Shown here one piece after another: positions 27,215 through 36,127 of a stretch of DNA of 64,000 bases (its first letter is position 1; every line of letters begins with the position of its first letter). The position numbers were made by a program, and so were the translations under genes. The notes below the pieces were generated by a model. It saw only the letters and a program-made list of their open reading frames with translations, did not search any database and was not told where the DNA came from. The stretch is from Bacteroidota bacterium (GTDB lineage: Bacteria; Bacteroidota; Bacteroidia; Chitinophagales; Chitinophagaceae): the NCBI GenBank assembly GCA_018267625.1, contig JAFDYC010000110.1, forward strand, positions 20,853-84,852. The letters run 5' to 3'.

Positions 27215-27705
27215 TTGCACTTGTTCCATTTGGGGAATCGCATTTAGATAATACATTTCACTGGTTGTCATCCAACAGATTACAGGTGGAATTTTTGCTT
27301 CGGCGCAATATATCATATGAAGAGCATGTTACTTGGTTTGAGCACTACAAAGCAGATGAATCACAAAAAATTTTCGCAATTGAGTACGATGGTTTACATT
27401 GTGGGAATTGTGGGTTTAAGTTAATTAATCATATTGATAGCAAGGCAGAACTATGGATTTATTTAGGTGAATCTTACTTGGAAGGGAAGGGTATTGCATT
27501 TCAATCCCTGACGAAGCTAGTTAATATTGGTTTTTCCGTAATTGGCCTTCGCAAAATATACCTACATGTAGCTGATTTTAATACCAAGGCGCTTAGTTTG
27601 TATAGAAAATTTGGATTCCAGGAAGAAGGGAAATTTGTCAATGATTTTTTTATTGACAACCAATATATTAGCATATTTAGATTATACATAGCTAAAGATA
27701 GATAA
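27211..27705 (+). CDS. pseH: GNAT acetyltransferase, probable UDP-4-amino-sugar N-acetyltransferase PseH
   Basis: 164 aa GNAT fold. Candidate acetyl-CoA-binding segment ESYLEGKGIAFQSL (about 90-103), and the C-terminal block NTKALSLYRKFGFQEEGKFVNDFF typical of RimI/PseH-like proteins. In the pathway it acetylates the 4-amino group made by PseC. The assignment rests mainly on its place between pseG and pseI; the domain alone would only say GNAT. ATGA overlap with pseG and TAATG overlap with the next gene show tight coupling. Confidence 0.85.
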   Translation: MIALVPFGESHLDNTFHWLSSNRLQVEFLLRRNISYEEHVTWFEHYKADESQKIFAIEYDGLHCGNCGFKLINHIDSKAELWIYLGESYLEGKGIAFQSLTKLVNIGFSVIGLRKIYLHVADFNTKALSLYRKFGFQEEGKFVNDFFIDNQYISIFRLYIAKDR

Positions 27706-28472
27706 TGACAAAGAAAATTGCAATAATGCAACCAACTTTTAACTCTTGGTTGGGCTTGTTTGATATGATTGACAAGGTAGATACTTTTGTATTTTATGAT
27801 GATGTGCAGTTGACAAAACGAAGTTGGCAGGTGCGTAATAGAATTTTAACAACAAACGGAGAGTTGTTTCTCACTATTCCTATAACAAAGAGTGCCCACC
27901 GCGATGAAATTTTAATTTTATCCGCTGAAATTAATTATAAGGAAAATTGGATGGACAAACACATAAAATCAATAGAAATGGCATACAAAAAATGCCCATT
28001 TTATTTCGAAGTATTTGAGGTTCTTGAACAACATTATCAAGAGAAAATTAAAACGCTTTCTGAATTCAACTGCTCATTGATCAACAGAATCTTAAGTAAG
28101 ATTGGCATCAATACTAATACTTTACGGTCTTCCGATTTATTTAGAATTGAAGGCACAAAAGATTCACGACTTGTAAATATATGCAAATCATTGGGTGCAT
28201 CTACATACCTTTCTGCATGCGGTTCCGCTAATTATATCGAGTTACTTAGCCCTGGTGGCGAATTCACTAAACACGGAATTAATTTACTTTACCACAATTA
28301 CTCTATACAAAGCTATCCTCAAATTCAAACAAACAAATTCGTTCCTTATATGGGAATATTTGACCTACTGTTTAACGTTGGTTTTAATGAAGCATTGGCA
28401 TATATCAGAAAGGGAAGGGAAGAGGATTACGGGTATCTCGAATACAGGAAAACGGTATTAAATATTGATTAA
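27705..28472 (+). CDS. WbqC-family protein within the pse operon
   Basis: 255 aa, full-length WbqC-like protein: IAIMQPTFNSWLGLFDMIDKVD at the N-terminus, then FYDDVQLTKRSWQVRNRI (about 27-44) and a C-terminal LSPGGEF...YPQIQTNKFVPYMGIFDLLFN block. The YDDVQ-x-x-KRSWQ-x-RN motif is the hallmark of the family. Its reaction is not established; members sit in O-antigen and capsule loci, often beside amino-sugar genes. Its start overlaps the pseH stop, and it precedes pseI by 9 nt, so it is cotranscribed with the pse genes and may act on an N-acyl group or an intermediate. AT-rich. Confidence 0.85.
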   Translation: MTKKIAIMQPTFNSWLGLFDMIDKVDTFVFYDDVQLTKRSWQVRNRILTTNGELFLTIPITKSAHRDEILILSAEINYKENWMDKHIKSIEMAYKKCPFYFEVFEVLEQHYQEKIKTLSEFNCSLINRILSKIGINTNTLRSSDLFRIEGTKDSRLVNICKSLGASTYLSACGSANYIELLSPGGEFTKHGINLLYHNYSIQSYPQIQTNKFVPYMGIFDLLFNVGFNEALAYIRKGREEDYGYLEYRKTVLNID

Positions 28473-28481
28473 TCTACATTT

Positions 28482-29522
28482 ATGCAAATTGAATCTTCAA
28501 AGATATCAAGGAACAAGCCGCCCTTCATTATTGCCGAAATGTCCGGCAATCACAATCGTTCGCTGGAGCGGGCGATGACGATTGTAAAGGCGGCTGCGGA
28601 TGCAGGGGCTCACGCGCTCAAGTTGCAAACGTACACACCGGATTCCCTCACGATTGATCATCGAGGTGGGCTGTTCGACATTAACGATCCGAATTCGCTT
28701 TGGGTAGGGCGCAACTTGTATGAGCTATATCAAGAAGCTCGCACACCCTATGAATGGCACAAGCCCTTGTTTGACTACGCGAAGGAATTGGGAATCATTA
28801 TTTTTTCCACTCCTTTTGATGCGGAAGCAGTAGATTTGTTGGAAGATTTAGGGGCACCTGCGCATAAAATTGCTTCTTTTGAAAACAATCATTATCCGCT
28901 GTTAAAGAAAGTAGCAGCGACGGGTAAGCCGATCATTATGTCTACAGGTGTGTCGTCGCTTGAGAATTTGTGCGGTGCGGTTGAAATTTTGCGAACAGGC
29001 GGGTGCAAAGATCTGGCACTCCTGAAGTGTACCAGCACCTATCCTTCTACACCGGAAAACACCAATCTGAGAACCATCCCACACATGCGGGAATTGTTTG
29101 GTTGTGAGGTAGGCCTGTCGGATCATACAATGGGGATAGGGGCTGCAGTAGCCGCGGTAGCTTTGGGCGCTACAGTCATTGAAAAGCACTTTTGCCTTAG
29201 CCGGGCAGAAGGTGGCGTGGACAGCGCTTTTTCATTGGAACCACATGAGCTAAAAGCCTTGGTGGTAGAAACCGAACGTGCATGGCAATCGCTGGGTAAA
29301 GTGCAATACGGAATTCAAGAGGCGGAACGCAAGAGCTTGAATTACAAGAGGTCTATTTATGTGGTAAAGGATATTCAGGAAGGGGAAGAATTTTCAATTG
29401 AAAATGTAGCCATTATCCGTCCCGGAGATGGCATGGAACCGAAGTACATTGAAGGCATACTTGGCCGCACGGCTCGGACAGCCATAAAACGGGGCACTGC
29501 CTTGACTTGGGAACTGATTTAA
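28482..29522 (+). CDS. pseI: Pseudaminic acid synthase
   Basis: 346 aa, NeuB-family TIM barrel plus C-terminal SAF/antifreeze-like domain (about 285-346). Condenses the 2,4-diacetamido sugar with phosphoenolpyruvate to give pseudaminic acid. Family blocks: FIIAEMSGNHNRSLERA, AHALKLQTYTPDSLTI, FSTPFDAEAVDLLEDLGAPA, KCTSTYPSTPENTNLRTI, GLSDHTMGIGAAVAAVALGA and IEKHF. The AHALKLQTYTPDSLT wording fits PseI more than sialic acid synthase NeuB. The stop overlaps the frame of the next gene but not its preferred ATG. Confidence 0.93.
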   Translation: MQIESSKISRNKPPFIIAEMSGNHNRSLERAMTIVKAAADAGAHALKLQTYTPDSLTIDHRGGLFDINDPNSLWVGRNLYELYQEARTPYEWHKPLFDYAKELGIIIFSTPFDAEAVDLLEDLGAPAHKIASFENNHYPLLKKVAATGKPIIMSTGVSSLENLCGAVEILRTGGCKDLALLKCTSTYPSTPENTNLRTIPHMRELFGCEVGLSDHTMGIGAAVAAVALGATVIEKHFCLSRAEGGVDSAFSLEPHELKALVVETERAWQSLGKVQYGIQEAERKSLNYKRSIYVVKDIQEGEEFSIENVAIIRPGDGMEPKYIEGILGRTARTAIKRGTALTWELI

Positions 29523-29539
29523 ACCTTTCTATACTTCGC

Positions 29540-30232
29540 ATGAAAAAGTCAATAGCTATTATTACGGCGCGTGGCGGAAGCAAGAGGATTCCACGAAAGA
29601 ATATCAAAAGCTTTTCCGGGAAGCCGATCATCTGTTACTCCATTGAAGCAGCCCTCAGCTCCGGAATATTTGATACTGTAATGGTTTCCACTGACGACGA
29701 AGAGATTGCGACAGTAGCAAAGCAAGCGGGGGGCGAAGTTCCTTTTTTGCGTTCGGCGGGCGCATCAAACGATTTTGCTACAACGGCAGACGTGTTGGCG
29801 GAGGTGTTGGAGCAGTACCAAGCAATTGGACAATCGTTTCAATACAGTTGCTGTATTTATCCAACGGCGCCTTTTGTCACTGCTGATAAGTTAAAAACTG
29901 CATTTGAAATACTACAACAAACTCATGCAGATTCCGTAATACCGGTAACGCGATTTAGTTTTCCAATATGGCGCTCTTTTCATATGAAGGAAGGAAAATT
30001 GGAGTATAACTGGCCAGAACATGCCAAGACGCGTTCCCAGGATCTCCCCGCCTCGTTTCATGACTGCGGGCAATTTTACTTCTTCGATACCGCGAAATTC
30101 ATAGAAACCAAATCGTTGGTTTCTGCGAACACTTTTGGGATTGAAGTACCGGAATCGGAGGTGCAGGATATTGACAATGAGGAAGATTGGAAAATTGCAG
30201 AAATGAAGTATTCCATGTATCATAACCGATAG
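29540..30232 (+). CDS. pseF: Pseudaminic acid cytidylyltransferase
   Basis: 230 aa from the ATG at 29540 (frame open to 29507). Activates pseudaminic acid with CTP. N-terminal nucleotide-binding loop ARGGSKRIPRKNIKSFSGKP, then IYPTAPFVTADKL and the block GQFYFFDTAKF near residue 180. This completes the set pseB-C-G-H-I-F, sufficient for CMP-pseudaminic acid from UDP-GlcNAc. A TTG-started oxidoreductase follows 3 nt later. Confidence 0.92.
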   Translation: MKKSIAIITARGGSKRIPRKNIKSFSGKPIICYSIEAALSSGIFDTVMVSTDDEEIATVAKQAGGEVPFLRSAGASNDFATTADVLAEVLEQYQAIGQSFQYSCCIYPTAPFVTADKLKTAFEILQQTHADSVIPVTRFSFPIWRSFHMKEGKLEYNWPEHAKTRSQDLPASFHDCGQFYFFDTAKFIETKSLVSANTFGIEVPESEVQDIDNEEDWKIAEMKYSMYHNR

Positions 30233-30235
30233 AAG

Positions 30236-31189
30236 TTGGGCATATCAGCACTAATCATTGGATGCGGCAATATCGGTGCATTATACGACTTGGATGCACC
30301 AGAGAAAGTATGGACACATGCCAAAGCCTTTTCACTTTGTAAGAAATTAAGATTCACTATAGCAGATACGAATGAAGTTTCTTTAAAGAAAGTATCGCAA
30401 CGGTATGATGTTCAAGTTGCTACTTTGTCGAAAGATTTTGACTATTCTCGATACGATATAGTCAGTATTACAACACCTACGTCGACCCATTTTGATTATC
30501 TGAAGCTTGCATTGACGCAAAATGTACCGGTAGTAATCTGCGAAAAGCCCGTAGCTGCAAGCGCTGACGATCTGGATCGGTTGCTCCAGTTTTATGGTCA
30601 GTCGCGTAGTCGGGTGTTGGTGAATTACATCCGAAGGTTTCAGCCGGCATTTACTGTTTTGAAACTCCGATTGGCATCAGTCATTCAAGCTGATACGTGT
30701 GTCGCCATTGTCATAAAATATCAGCGAGGCTTCCTCAATAATGGTGGTCATGCCTTCGACCTGCTCGAATTTTTATTTGATAAGCCGTTTCTGTTCGAAA
30801 GATTCGAGATACAATCAGCAGTCTTTGATGCATTTGAGCATGATCCCACAATAACCGGCACTTGTCATTTTGGTGAAATTCCGGTTAGTATTATCGGGGT
30901 GGCAGCTGCGTCATATCCCGTTTTTGAAATAGAACTATTCTTTCGCAATCAGAAGATTGTAGTCTGTCATAGCGGCGATGAGGTACGATACTATGAAACT
31001 TCTGAGCAATCATCGCAGTTAAGCGAAAATTTGAAGTTGAGGCAGAGCGACATTTTAAAACAATATATGGTGCCGGTAGTGATACAAGCACTGGTACTAT
31101 TGAAAAACGAATATTATCCCGATAACTTTCAACAGGCGGCACAACTCAACCGGCGAATGGTAAATTTGCTGCCTTTAAATGCCAAGTAA
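30236..31189 (+). CDS. Gfo/Idh/MocA-family oxidoreductase
   Basis: 317 aa NAD(P)-dependent dehydrogenase. The Rossmann motif ALIIGCGNIGALYD opens the protein and VVICEKPVAASADDLDRLL (about 97-115) is the family EKP motif. It begins with TTG at 30236, 3 nt after pseF; no in-frame ATG is near. With the adjacent aminotransferase it could oxidise a hydroxyl to a keto group for transamination, as in GnnA/GnnB, WlbA/WlbC or inositol dehydrogenase/inosose aminotransferase pairs. The substrate is unknown. Confidence 0.85.
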   Translation: MGISALIIGCGNIGALYDLDAPEKVWTHAKAFSLCKKLRFTIADTNEVSLKKVSQRYDVQVATLSKDFDYSRYDIVSITTPTSTHFDYLKLALTQNVPVVICEKPVAASADDLDRLLQFYGQSRSRVLVNYIRRFQPAFTVLKLRLASVIQADTCVAIVIKYQRGFLNNGGHAFDLLEFLFDKPFLFERFEIQSAVFDAFEHDPTITGTCHFGEIPVSIIGVAAASYPVFEIELFFRNQKIVVCHSGDEVRYYETSEQSSQLSENLKLRQSDILKQYMVPVVIQALVLLKNEYYPDNFQQAAQLNRRMVNLLPLNAK

Positions 31190-31198
31190 GCACAAGAC

Positions 31199-32500
31199 AT
31201 GTCAAAAAAGCTGGCTATCAATGGAGGTACTCCAATTCGTACCAAACTATTTCCTGCCTACAACACAATTTCTGAGGAAGAGAAAAAGGCCGTACTGCAA
31301 GTACTGGATTCAGGCAACCTTTCACAATATCTAGGCGCATGGACTCATGACTTTTTGGGTGGACCAACCGTCAGAAAGTTTGAGGAAACTTGGTGCGCTG
31401 CTTTTGGTGTCAAACACGCCGTTTCGATTAATTCGAACACTTCAGGATTGTTTACAGCGATGGGTGCAATCGGCATCCAGCCCGGCGATGAAGTTATTGT
31501 GTCCCCCTATTCTATGTCGGCCAGCGCAATCGCACCCTTGGTATATGGTGGCATTCCTGTTTTTGCAGATATACATCCCGATACTTTTTGCATGGATCCC
31601 AGAAGTATCGAGGCAAGGATTACGCATCGGACAAAAGCTATTGTTGTAGTACACATATTTGGCCATCCTGCTGATATGGATTCAATAATGGCAATTGCTA
31701 AAAAGCATAACCTAATTGTAGTAGAAGACTGTGCGCAGGCTCCGATGGGAAAATATAAAGGTCGGTATGTGGGCAGTATAGGAGACTTGGGAGTATTCAG
31801 CCTGAACTATCACAAGCACATCCATACGGGTGAGGGCGGGGTCATCACGACAAATAACGCCAGCCTGGCCGAACGCTGCCAGATGATTCGAAATCATGCC
31901 GAGAATATAGTAGGCCCCAAAGGAGTGACGGATCTTACTAACCTTATTGGTTACAACTATAGGATGACGGAAATTGAATGCGCAATCGGCATTGAACAAA
32001 TTAAGAAGTTGCCCGGACTGCTGGCGCAGCGCTTAGAGAATGTTGCATTTTTGAATGATAGTTTTGCTGCCTTCCCGGCATTTGAAATTTTGCCGACTCT
32101 GTCCGATGGTTCGGTAAATACCTACTACGTGTACCCGATAAAATTCAACAAAGAGATTGCGGGGATACACCGGAATAAGTTCGTGGATGCACTCAAGGCA
32201 GAAATTCCATCCGCAGTACTGCGGGAAACGGCTCCGCTGGTTGGTGCGGGATATGTCAAGCCGCTATATCTACAACCGATTTATCAACAAAAGGCTGCTT
32301 GGGCCTATAATCCCAAATTGTACGAAGGGCATGTGGATTATAGCGCCGGTATCTGCCCCGTTACGGAACAAATGCATTTCGATGTACTCTTCACCCACGA
32401 ATATATGCGTCCGGGTATGACCAGGGAGGACATGCAGGACGTAGTCAATGCCTGTGACAAAATATTCAGCAATATTGACGAGCTAAGGGAAGCGAAATAA
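31199..32500 (+). CDS. DegT/DnrJ/EryC1/StrS-family aminotransferase
   Basis: 433 aa PLP enzyme. It begins LAINGGTPIRTKLFPAYNTI, typical of the branch that includes 3-amino-5-hydroxybenzoate synthase and scyllo-inosose aminotransferases. The Schiff-base Lys is in SLNYHKHIHTGEGGVITT (about residue 205). It follows the oxidoreductase by 9 nt and touches the next gene by 1 nt (TAATG). Probably aminates the product of the oxidoreductase; not needed for CMP-pseudaminic acid itself. It is a different branch from pseC and from the 55187 gene. Confidence 0.87.
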   Translation: MSKKLAINGGTPIRTKLFPAYNTISEEEKKAVLQVLDSGNLSQYLGAWTHDFLGGPTVRKFEETWCAAFGVKHAVSINSNTSGLFTAMGAIGIQPGDEVIVSPYSMSASAIAPLVYGGIPVFADIHPDTFCMDPRSIEARITHRTKAIVVVHIFGHPADMDSIMAIAKKHNLIVVEDCAQAPMGKYKGRYVGSIGDLGVFSLNYHKHIHTGEGGVITTNNASLAERCQMIRNHAENIVGPKGVTDLTNLIGYNYRMTEIECAIGIEQIKKLPGLLAQRLENVAFLNDSFAAFPAFEILPTLSDGSVNTYYVYPIKFNKEIAGIHRNKFVDALKAEIPSAVLRETAPLVGAGYVKPLYLQPIYQQKAAWAYNPKLYEGHVDYSAGICPVTEQMHFDVLFTHEYMRPGMTREDMQDVVNACDKIFSNIDELREAK

Positions 32501-33495
32501 TGCAGCTATCACCGAATATTCAGTTGACGGGAAATGGACTAATTGTCTTTAGCGATCCTGCAGGTACTAAAGCTTGCCTTGCTCTTGCTGCCCTATTACA
32601 GAGGGAGCAACCAGAACTTTTGGTGTCCGCTTATAGCAACAAGGAATACGATTTCTATTCCCACTGGCATACGCATGTAAACGTCGTTGAATCGCTAGAC
32701 CTAAATATCTTGCCCTATCGGCCTGATTGGATATTTACAGGAACATCATTTCCTACTTCTTCTGCATGTTTTGAAATCAAAGCAGTGGCTCAGGCAAAGA
32801 CTATGAATATCCCGGTGTATTCATTTGTGGACCATTGGACAAACATGAGGCTTCGTTTTGAGCTGCAACATTCACTTGTATTACCCGACCGGATATTTGT
32901 GCTTGATGAGACCGCAAAGAAAATTGCCATACAAAGTGGGCTGCCTGCCGAGACATTGGCAATTCTTCAAAATCCATATTTAACATATATTGCCAAATGT
33001 TGGAGGCCGGAGCTTTCCTCATTAGAAATATTAGAGGCTGCAGGTTCCATTCACCCAACTGGATCATATATACTTTACGCTCCTGACCCCATTTCTCTCC
33101 GCAATCAGGATGGGAAATGGGGTTTCGATGAATGCAGCGCACTGCGGGATATTGCTTCCGCGTGGCCAAAAAGTACCGATGCTACCTTGGTGGTAAAAGC
33201 CCATCCGCTACAGCCGATGGGACCTATACTGCAAGTAGCTAAGCAAGCTGCCAACACGAACAACATTCAAATCCTATTTGCGCCGCCGGTGGACAATCTT
33301 GAACTTGCCCATGCAGCCGCACTAGTAATCGGGATGCATTCAAACTTCCTTATTGAAGCTGCCGCATTAGGGAAGTGTCCAGTTCGATACTTCCCGAATT
33401 CGGACGAGTTAGATGCAATAGCTCACTTGGATATTGGAATTAAAGTGAGTAGTATAGATGGCCTACGGAAGGAAATTAATAAGTTCATTTTATAA
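32500..33495 (+). CDS. Unrecognised GT-B-like protein, possible glycosyltransferase
   Basis: 331 aa, no family recognised with certainty. Near residue 230 it has LVVKAHPLQPMG, an HP motif of the kind seen in GT-B sialyl- and polysialyltransferases, and later AALVIGMHSNFLIEAAALGKCPV (about 270-292), which takes the place of the SS motif in those enzymes. Together with its position right after the pseudaminic acid genes this makes it a candidate pseudaminyl transferase, but that is inference. Start ATG overlaps the previous stop. Confidence 0.6.
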   Translation: MQLSPNIQLTGNGLIVFSDPAGTKACLALAALLQREQPELLVSAYSNKEYDFYSHWHTHVNVVESLDLNILPYRPDWIFTGTSFPTSSACFEIKAVAQAKTMNIPVYSFVDHWTNMRLRFELQHSLVLPDRIFVLDETAKKIAIQSGLPAETLAILQNPYLTYIAKCWRPELSSLEILEAAGSIHPTGSYILYAPDPISLRNQDGKWGFDECSALRDIASAWPKSTDATLVVKAHPLQPMGPILQVAKQAANTNNIQILFAPPVDNLELAHAAALVIGMHSNFLIEAAALGKCPVRYFPNSDELDAIAHLDIGIKVSSIDGLRKEINKFIL

Positions 33496-33525
33496 ATAGC
33501 GTGATTTATATTTATCATTAATTTT

Positions 33526-33533
33526 TATTTTTG
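33526..33533 (+). promoter_or_regulatory. Predicted -7 box for the 33582 gene
   Basis: TATTTTTG, full match to TAnnTTTG, in an AT-rich gap inside the polysaccharide locus. It is 48 nt upstream of the next ATG, suggesting an internal promoter. Confidence 0.45.
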
Positions 33534-33581
33534 CACGATATTAATTTAATACGTAAAATGCTATTTGCTTTATAAATCATA

Positions 33582-34805
33582 ATGAGGATTCTTATAATTG
33601 TTCAACCAGACCGGATTGATCACTATCAATATTTAGCTCAAGATACTACATCCGAATATTGTTTACTTTGGTATGAAAAAAGAGAACTTGTCCAAGTTAA
33701 TTTTGAGCAGCTACCCATTAAATTCTCTACTGTCGCCTTTTGGAAAGATTATGCTACACCCAAAGCACTTATCAAAAAATTGCAGCCTGACAAGATTGTC
33801 TTCTTTGAAATAATTGACCTTCGACAAATTGCCCTAATTTCTGCCGCCCATGCAATGGGAATCAGTACTTTTTATTTGGAGCATGGCGCTGCAGGAGACC
33901 GAAATACGACTATTGCCCGTTGGCAGGAAATTACATTTGTGGGTAGCAAGCTACCTTATTTGTTTAATCGCCTTCGTAAGGCCTTGCCCGATGTAATAGC
34001 ATCAAAGTACTTTTACTATTCCCAACAATCCGGCTTCAAATCACTTTCAAGCCGATTAAAGTATAATTTCCTGCCCTTTAAGCTGGCATTAAAAGGGCCC
34101 AATGAGGGTTTATCTGAGAGCATATTCCCCGAACGGATTCCGAAATACGCCATTTGCTTTAATCAAGCCAACCTGGAAGCTTTTCAGACCTATACGGGAA
34201 TCAGTAAGGATAAAGCTTTACTTATCGGTATCCCGTTTTTTGATCACTATTTCAGGTCCGAACATAAAATTGGGAATTATGTGGTTTTTATTGAACATCC
34301 TTATCTAGAACAAAAGAACTTTAATTGGAATGATGATTTTCATTCAAAAGTGGCTCATACCATTTACGCTTTTGCAACGAAACGTAAGCTAAAGGTTTAT
34401 GTCAAATTACATCCGCGTTCAAATATGGCCAATTGGAGTCGATATAATTTTGATCCACAATTTGTCGAAATTATCCAGGAAGGCGACTATACACAATTGT
34501 ATTTAGAAAGTAGATTGATTATAGGCTATAGCTCCAGCCTAATGACCGGTTTTCTTTGTGCAAAAAAGAATATTGTACTCTTGGGCTGGAATCCTGAACC
34601 TCGCATTTTTGGTAGCGATTTCTCTGCAACCGGCCTTTGTCGTAAATCATTAGACATGTCCGATCTTGAAAATAAGTACGACTATTGGGTGGCCAATAAT
34701 TTATGTAATGAATCTGAAAACTATCAGGCGTTTTTAAAACGATATAACTACCCCTTCGATGGTAAGGCCACCCAACGGGTTATTGACGCTATCCATTCGC
34801 TTTGA
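33582..34805 (+). CDS. Candidate GT-B sialyltransferase-like (pseudaminyl) transferase
   Basis: 407 aa, soluble. Residues of about 267-273 read VYVKLHPR (HP motif), and IIGYSSSLMTGFLCAKKNIVLLG at about 308-330 carries the SS motif; an N-terminal EHGAAGDRNT block precedes. HP and SS motifs are shared by bacterial GT-B sialyltransferases and polysialyltransferases and bind the CMP part of CMP-nonulosonates. The gene lies in the same locus as a complete CMP-pseudaminic acid set and has its own predicted promoter. Coding sequence is AT-rich. Its acceptor is unknown. Confidence 0.62.
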   Translation: MRILIIVQPDRIDHYQYLAQDTTSEYCLLWYEKRELVQVNFEQLPIKFSTVAFWKDYATPKALIKKLQPDKIVFFEIIDLRQIALISAAHAMGISTFYLEHGAAGDRNTTIARWQEITFVGSKLPYLFNRLRKALPDVIASKYFYYSQQSGFKSLSSRLKYNFLPFKLALKGPNEGLSESIFPERIPKYAICFNQANLEAFQTYTGISKDKALLIGIPFFDHYFRSEHKIGNYVVFIEHPYLEQKNFNWNDDFHSKVAHTIYAFATKRKLKVYVKLHPRSNMANWSRYNFDPQFVEIIQEGDYTQLYLESRLIIGYSSSLMTGFLCAKKNIVLLGWNPEPRIFGSDFSATGLCRKSLDMSDLENKYDYWVANNLCNESENYQAFLKRYNYPFDGKATQRVIDAIHSL

Positions 34806-36082
34806 AGCTCCTCCGTTCCCTTTCCATCTACACCTTCGTAGGCTTCTTTGGTGCCGGCGTCAACTTCCTGTTGATGCCCATCATCTCACACTACCTCACA
34901 CCGGAGGATTATGGTATTACGGCGCTCATCAACACCTATGTGTCCCTGCTCCTGCCTTTAGTGAGTGTGGTGGCCTACAGCCTGATTAGCGTTTCATATT
35001 TCCAGCTTGAAGACCCGAAAGAGTTTGCCTCGCTCTTTTCTTCGGTTTCCTTCATTCCCCTCCTGCCCACCCTGTTTCTGTTTCTCATCGCCTGGCCCAG
35101 CTATGGCTCCATTGCCGCTGCGCTGGAATTACCCGCCGATGCTCCATGGTGGGGCCTGAGCATGTTTCCTCTGGCCATGATGTCTATCTACATCGAGACG
35201 ACCCTGGGCTATCTGATTTATGCCAAGCAGGCAAACACCTATGCCCTCTACAATATAGGCAAGGCGCTCACCGAAGTCGGCCTGACCTTAGTCTTCGTCG
35301 TTGGGCTGCGCATGGGCTGGAAAGGCCGCATCCTGGCCTGGATCATCGCCTCCTTCGTCTTTACCTTGGTTGGCTTCGTCTATTTTTTCCGCAAAGGGCT
35401 GCTCACGACCGATATCCGTTGGAAATACATCCGCGAAGGCCTTTTGTTCGGCGCACCGCTCATCCTGCATACATTGGGTAAGTTTGCGGTCAACCAGAGC
35501 GATCGGCTGTTTATCTCCAAAATGGTGTCGGTGAGCGAGGCCGGCATCTACAGTGTGGGCTATACTATTGGCACCGTGATGTTGATTGTGGGCACAGCCA
35601 TCGCCAACGTGGTCAGCCCCTACATCATGGAGCGGCTTAAGGCCCCGGACGAAGCCCAACAGCGCCAAATCCGGCGCCTGACCTATGCCTCGATGGGCGG
35701 ATTGGTGCTCGTATTGCTCCTGCTTAACCTGGTCAGTCCTTTTTTCTTCCGTTTCTTCATGGATCCTCGTTATGCCGAAGGGGCCCACTACGTGTTTTGG
35801 GTGAGTGTAGGCTATTTGTTTTGGGCGATATACATGCTATTTACAGCCTATATATATTATTACAAGAAAAACAATTATCTGGTCATCCTGGCGGGTGTCA
35901 ATATCGTCTCGAACTTAGTGTTCAACTATATATTTATCCGGCATTTTGGCGGCATCGGGGCGGCTTATGCCACGGCCCTGTCCTTCTTTATAAACTTAGT
36001 TTTGCTACTTTTCAAAGTAAAGCGCATGATGCCTTGGTTGCGTTTTGCGCTGCATGATTTTAAAAGCCTCCGAGGGGGATAG
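34802..36082 (+). CDS. wzx: Oligosaccharide flippase (Wzx-type)
   Basis: 426 aa, very hydrophobic with about 12-14 transmembrane segments; N-terminal FVGFFGAGVNFLLMPIISHYLTPEDYGIT is typical of the polysaccharide-biosynthesis (MVF/MATE-like) flippases. It would translocate lipid-linked repeat units across the inner membrane. The start is TTG, overlapping the previous stop by 4 nt. Base composition jumps from AT-rich to GC-rich exactly here, marking a mosaic boundary in the locus. Confidence 0.88.
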   Translation: MKLLRSLSIYTFVGFFGAGVNFLLMPIISHYLTPEDYGITALINTYVSLLLPLVSVVAYSLISVSYFQLEDPKEFASLFSSVSFIPLLPTLFLFLIAWPSYGSIAAALELPADAPWWGLSMFPLAMMSIYIETTLGYLIYAKQANTYALYNIGKALTEVGLTLVFVVGLRMGWKGRILAWIIASFVFTLVGFVYFFRKGLLTTDIRWKYIREGLLFGAPLILHTLGKFAVNQSDRLFISKMVSVSEAGIYSVGYTIGTVMLIVGTAIANVVSPYIMERLKAPDEAQQRQIRRLTYASMGGLVLVLLLLNLVSPFFFRFFMDPRYAEGAHYVFWVSVGYLFWAIYMLFTAYIYYYKKNNYLVILAGVNIVSNLVFNYIFIRHFGGIGAAYATALSFFINLVLLLFKVKRMMPWLRFALHDFKSLRGG

Positions 36083-36127
36083 TTTCGAGCTGTAATAGTC
36101 ACCCCAACCGGAAATTATAGGTCATTT

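Noticed and set aside
35288..35788. 166-codon minus-strand frame antisense to wzx
   Set aside because: The plus-strand flippase has many membrane segments and family wording; the antisense frame has none.
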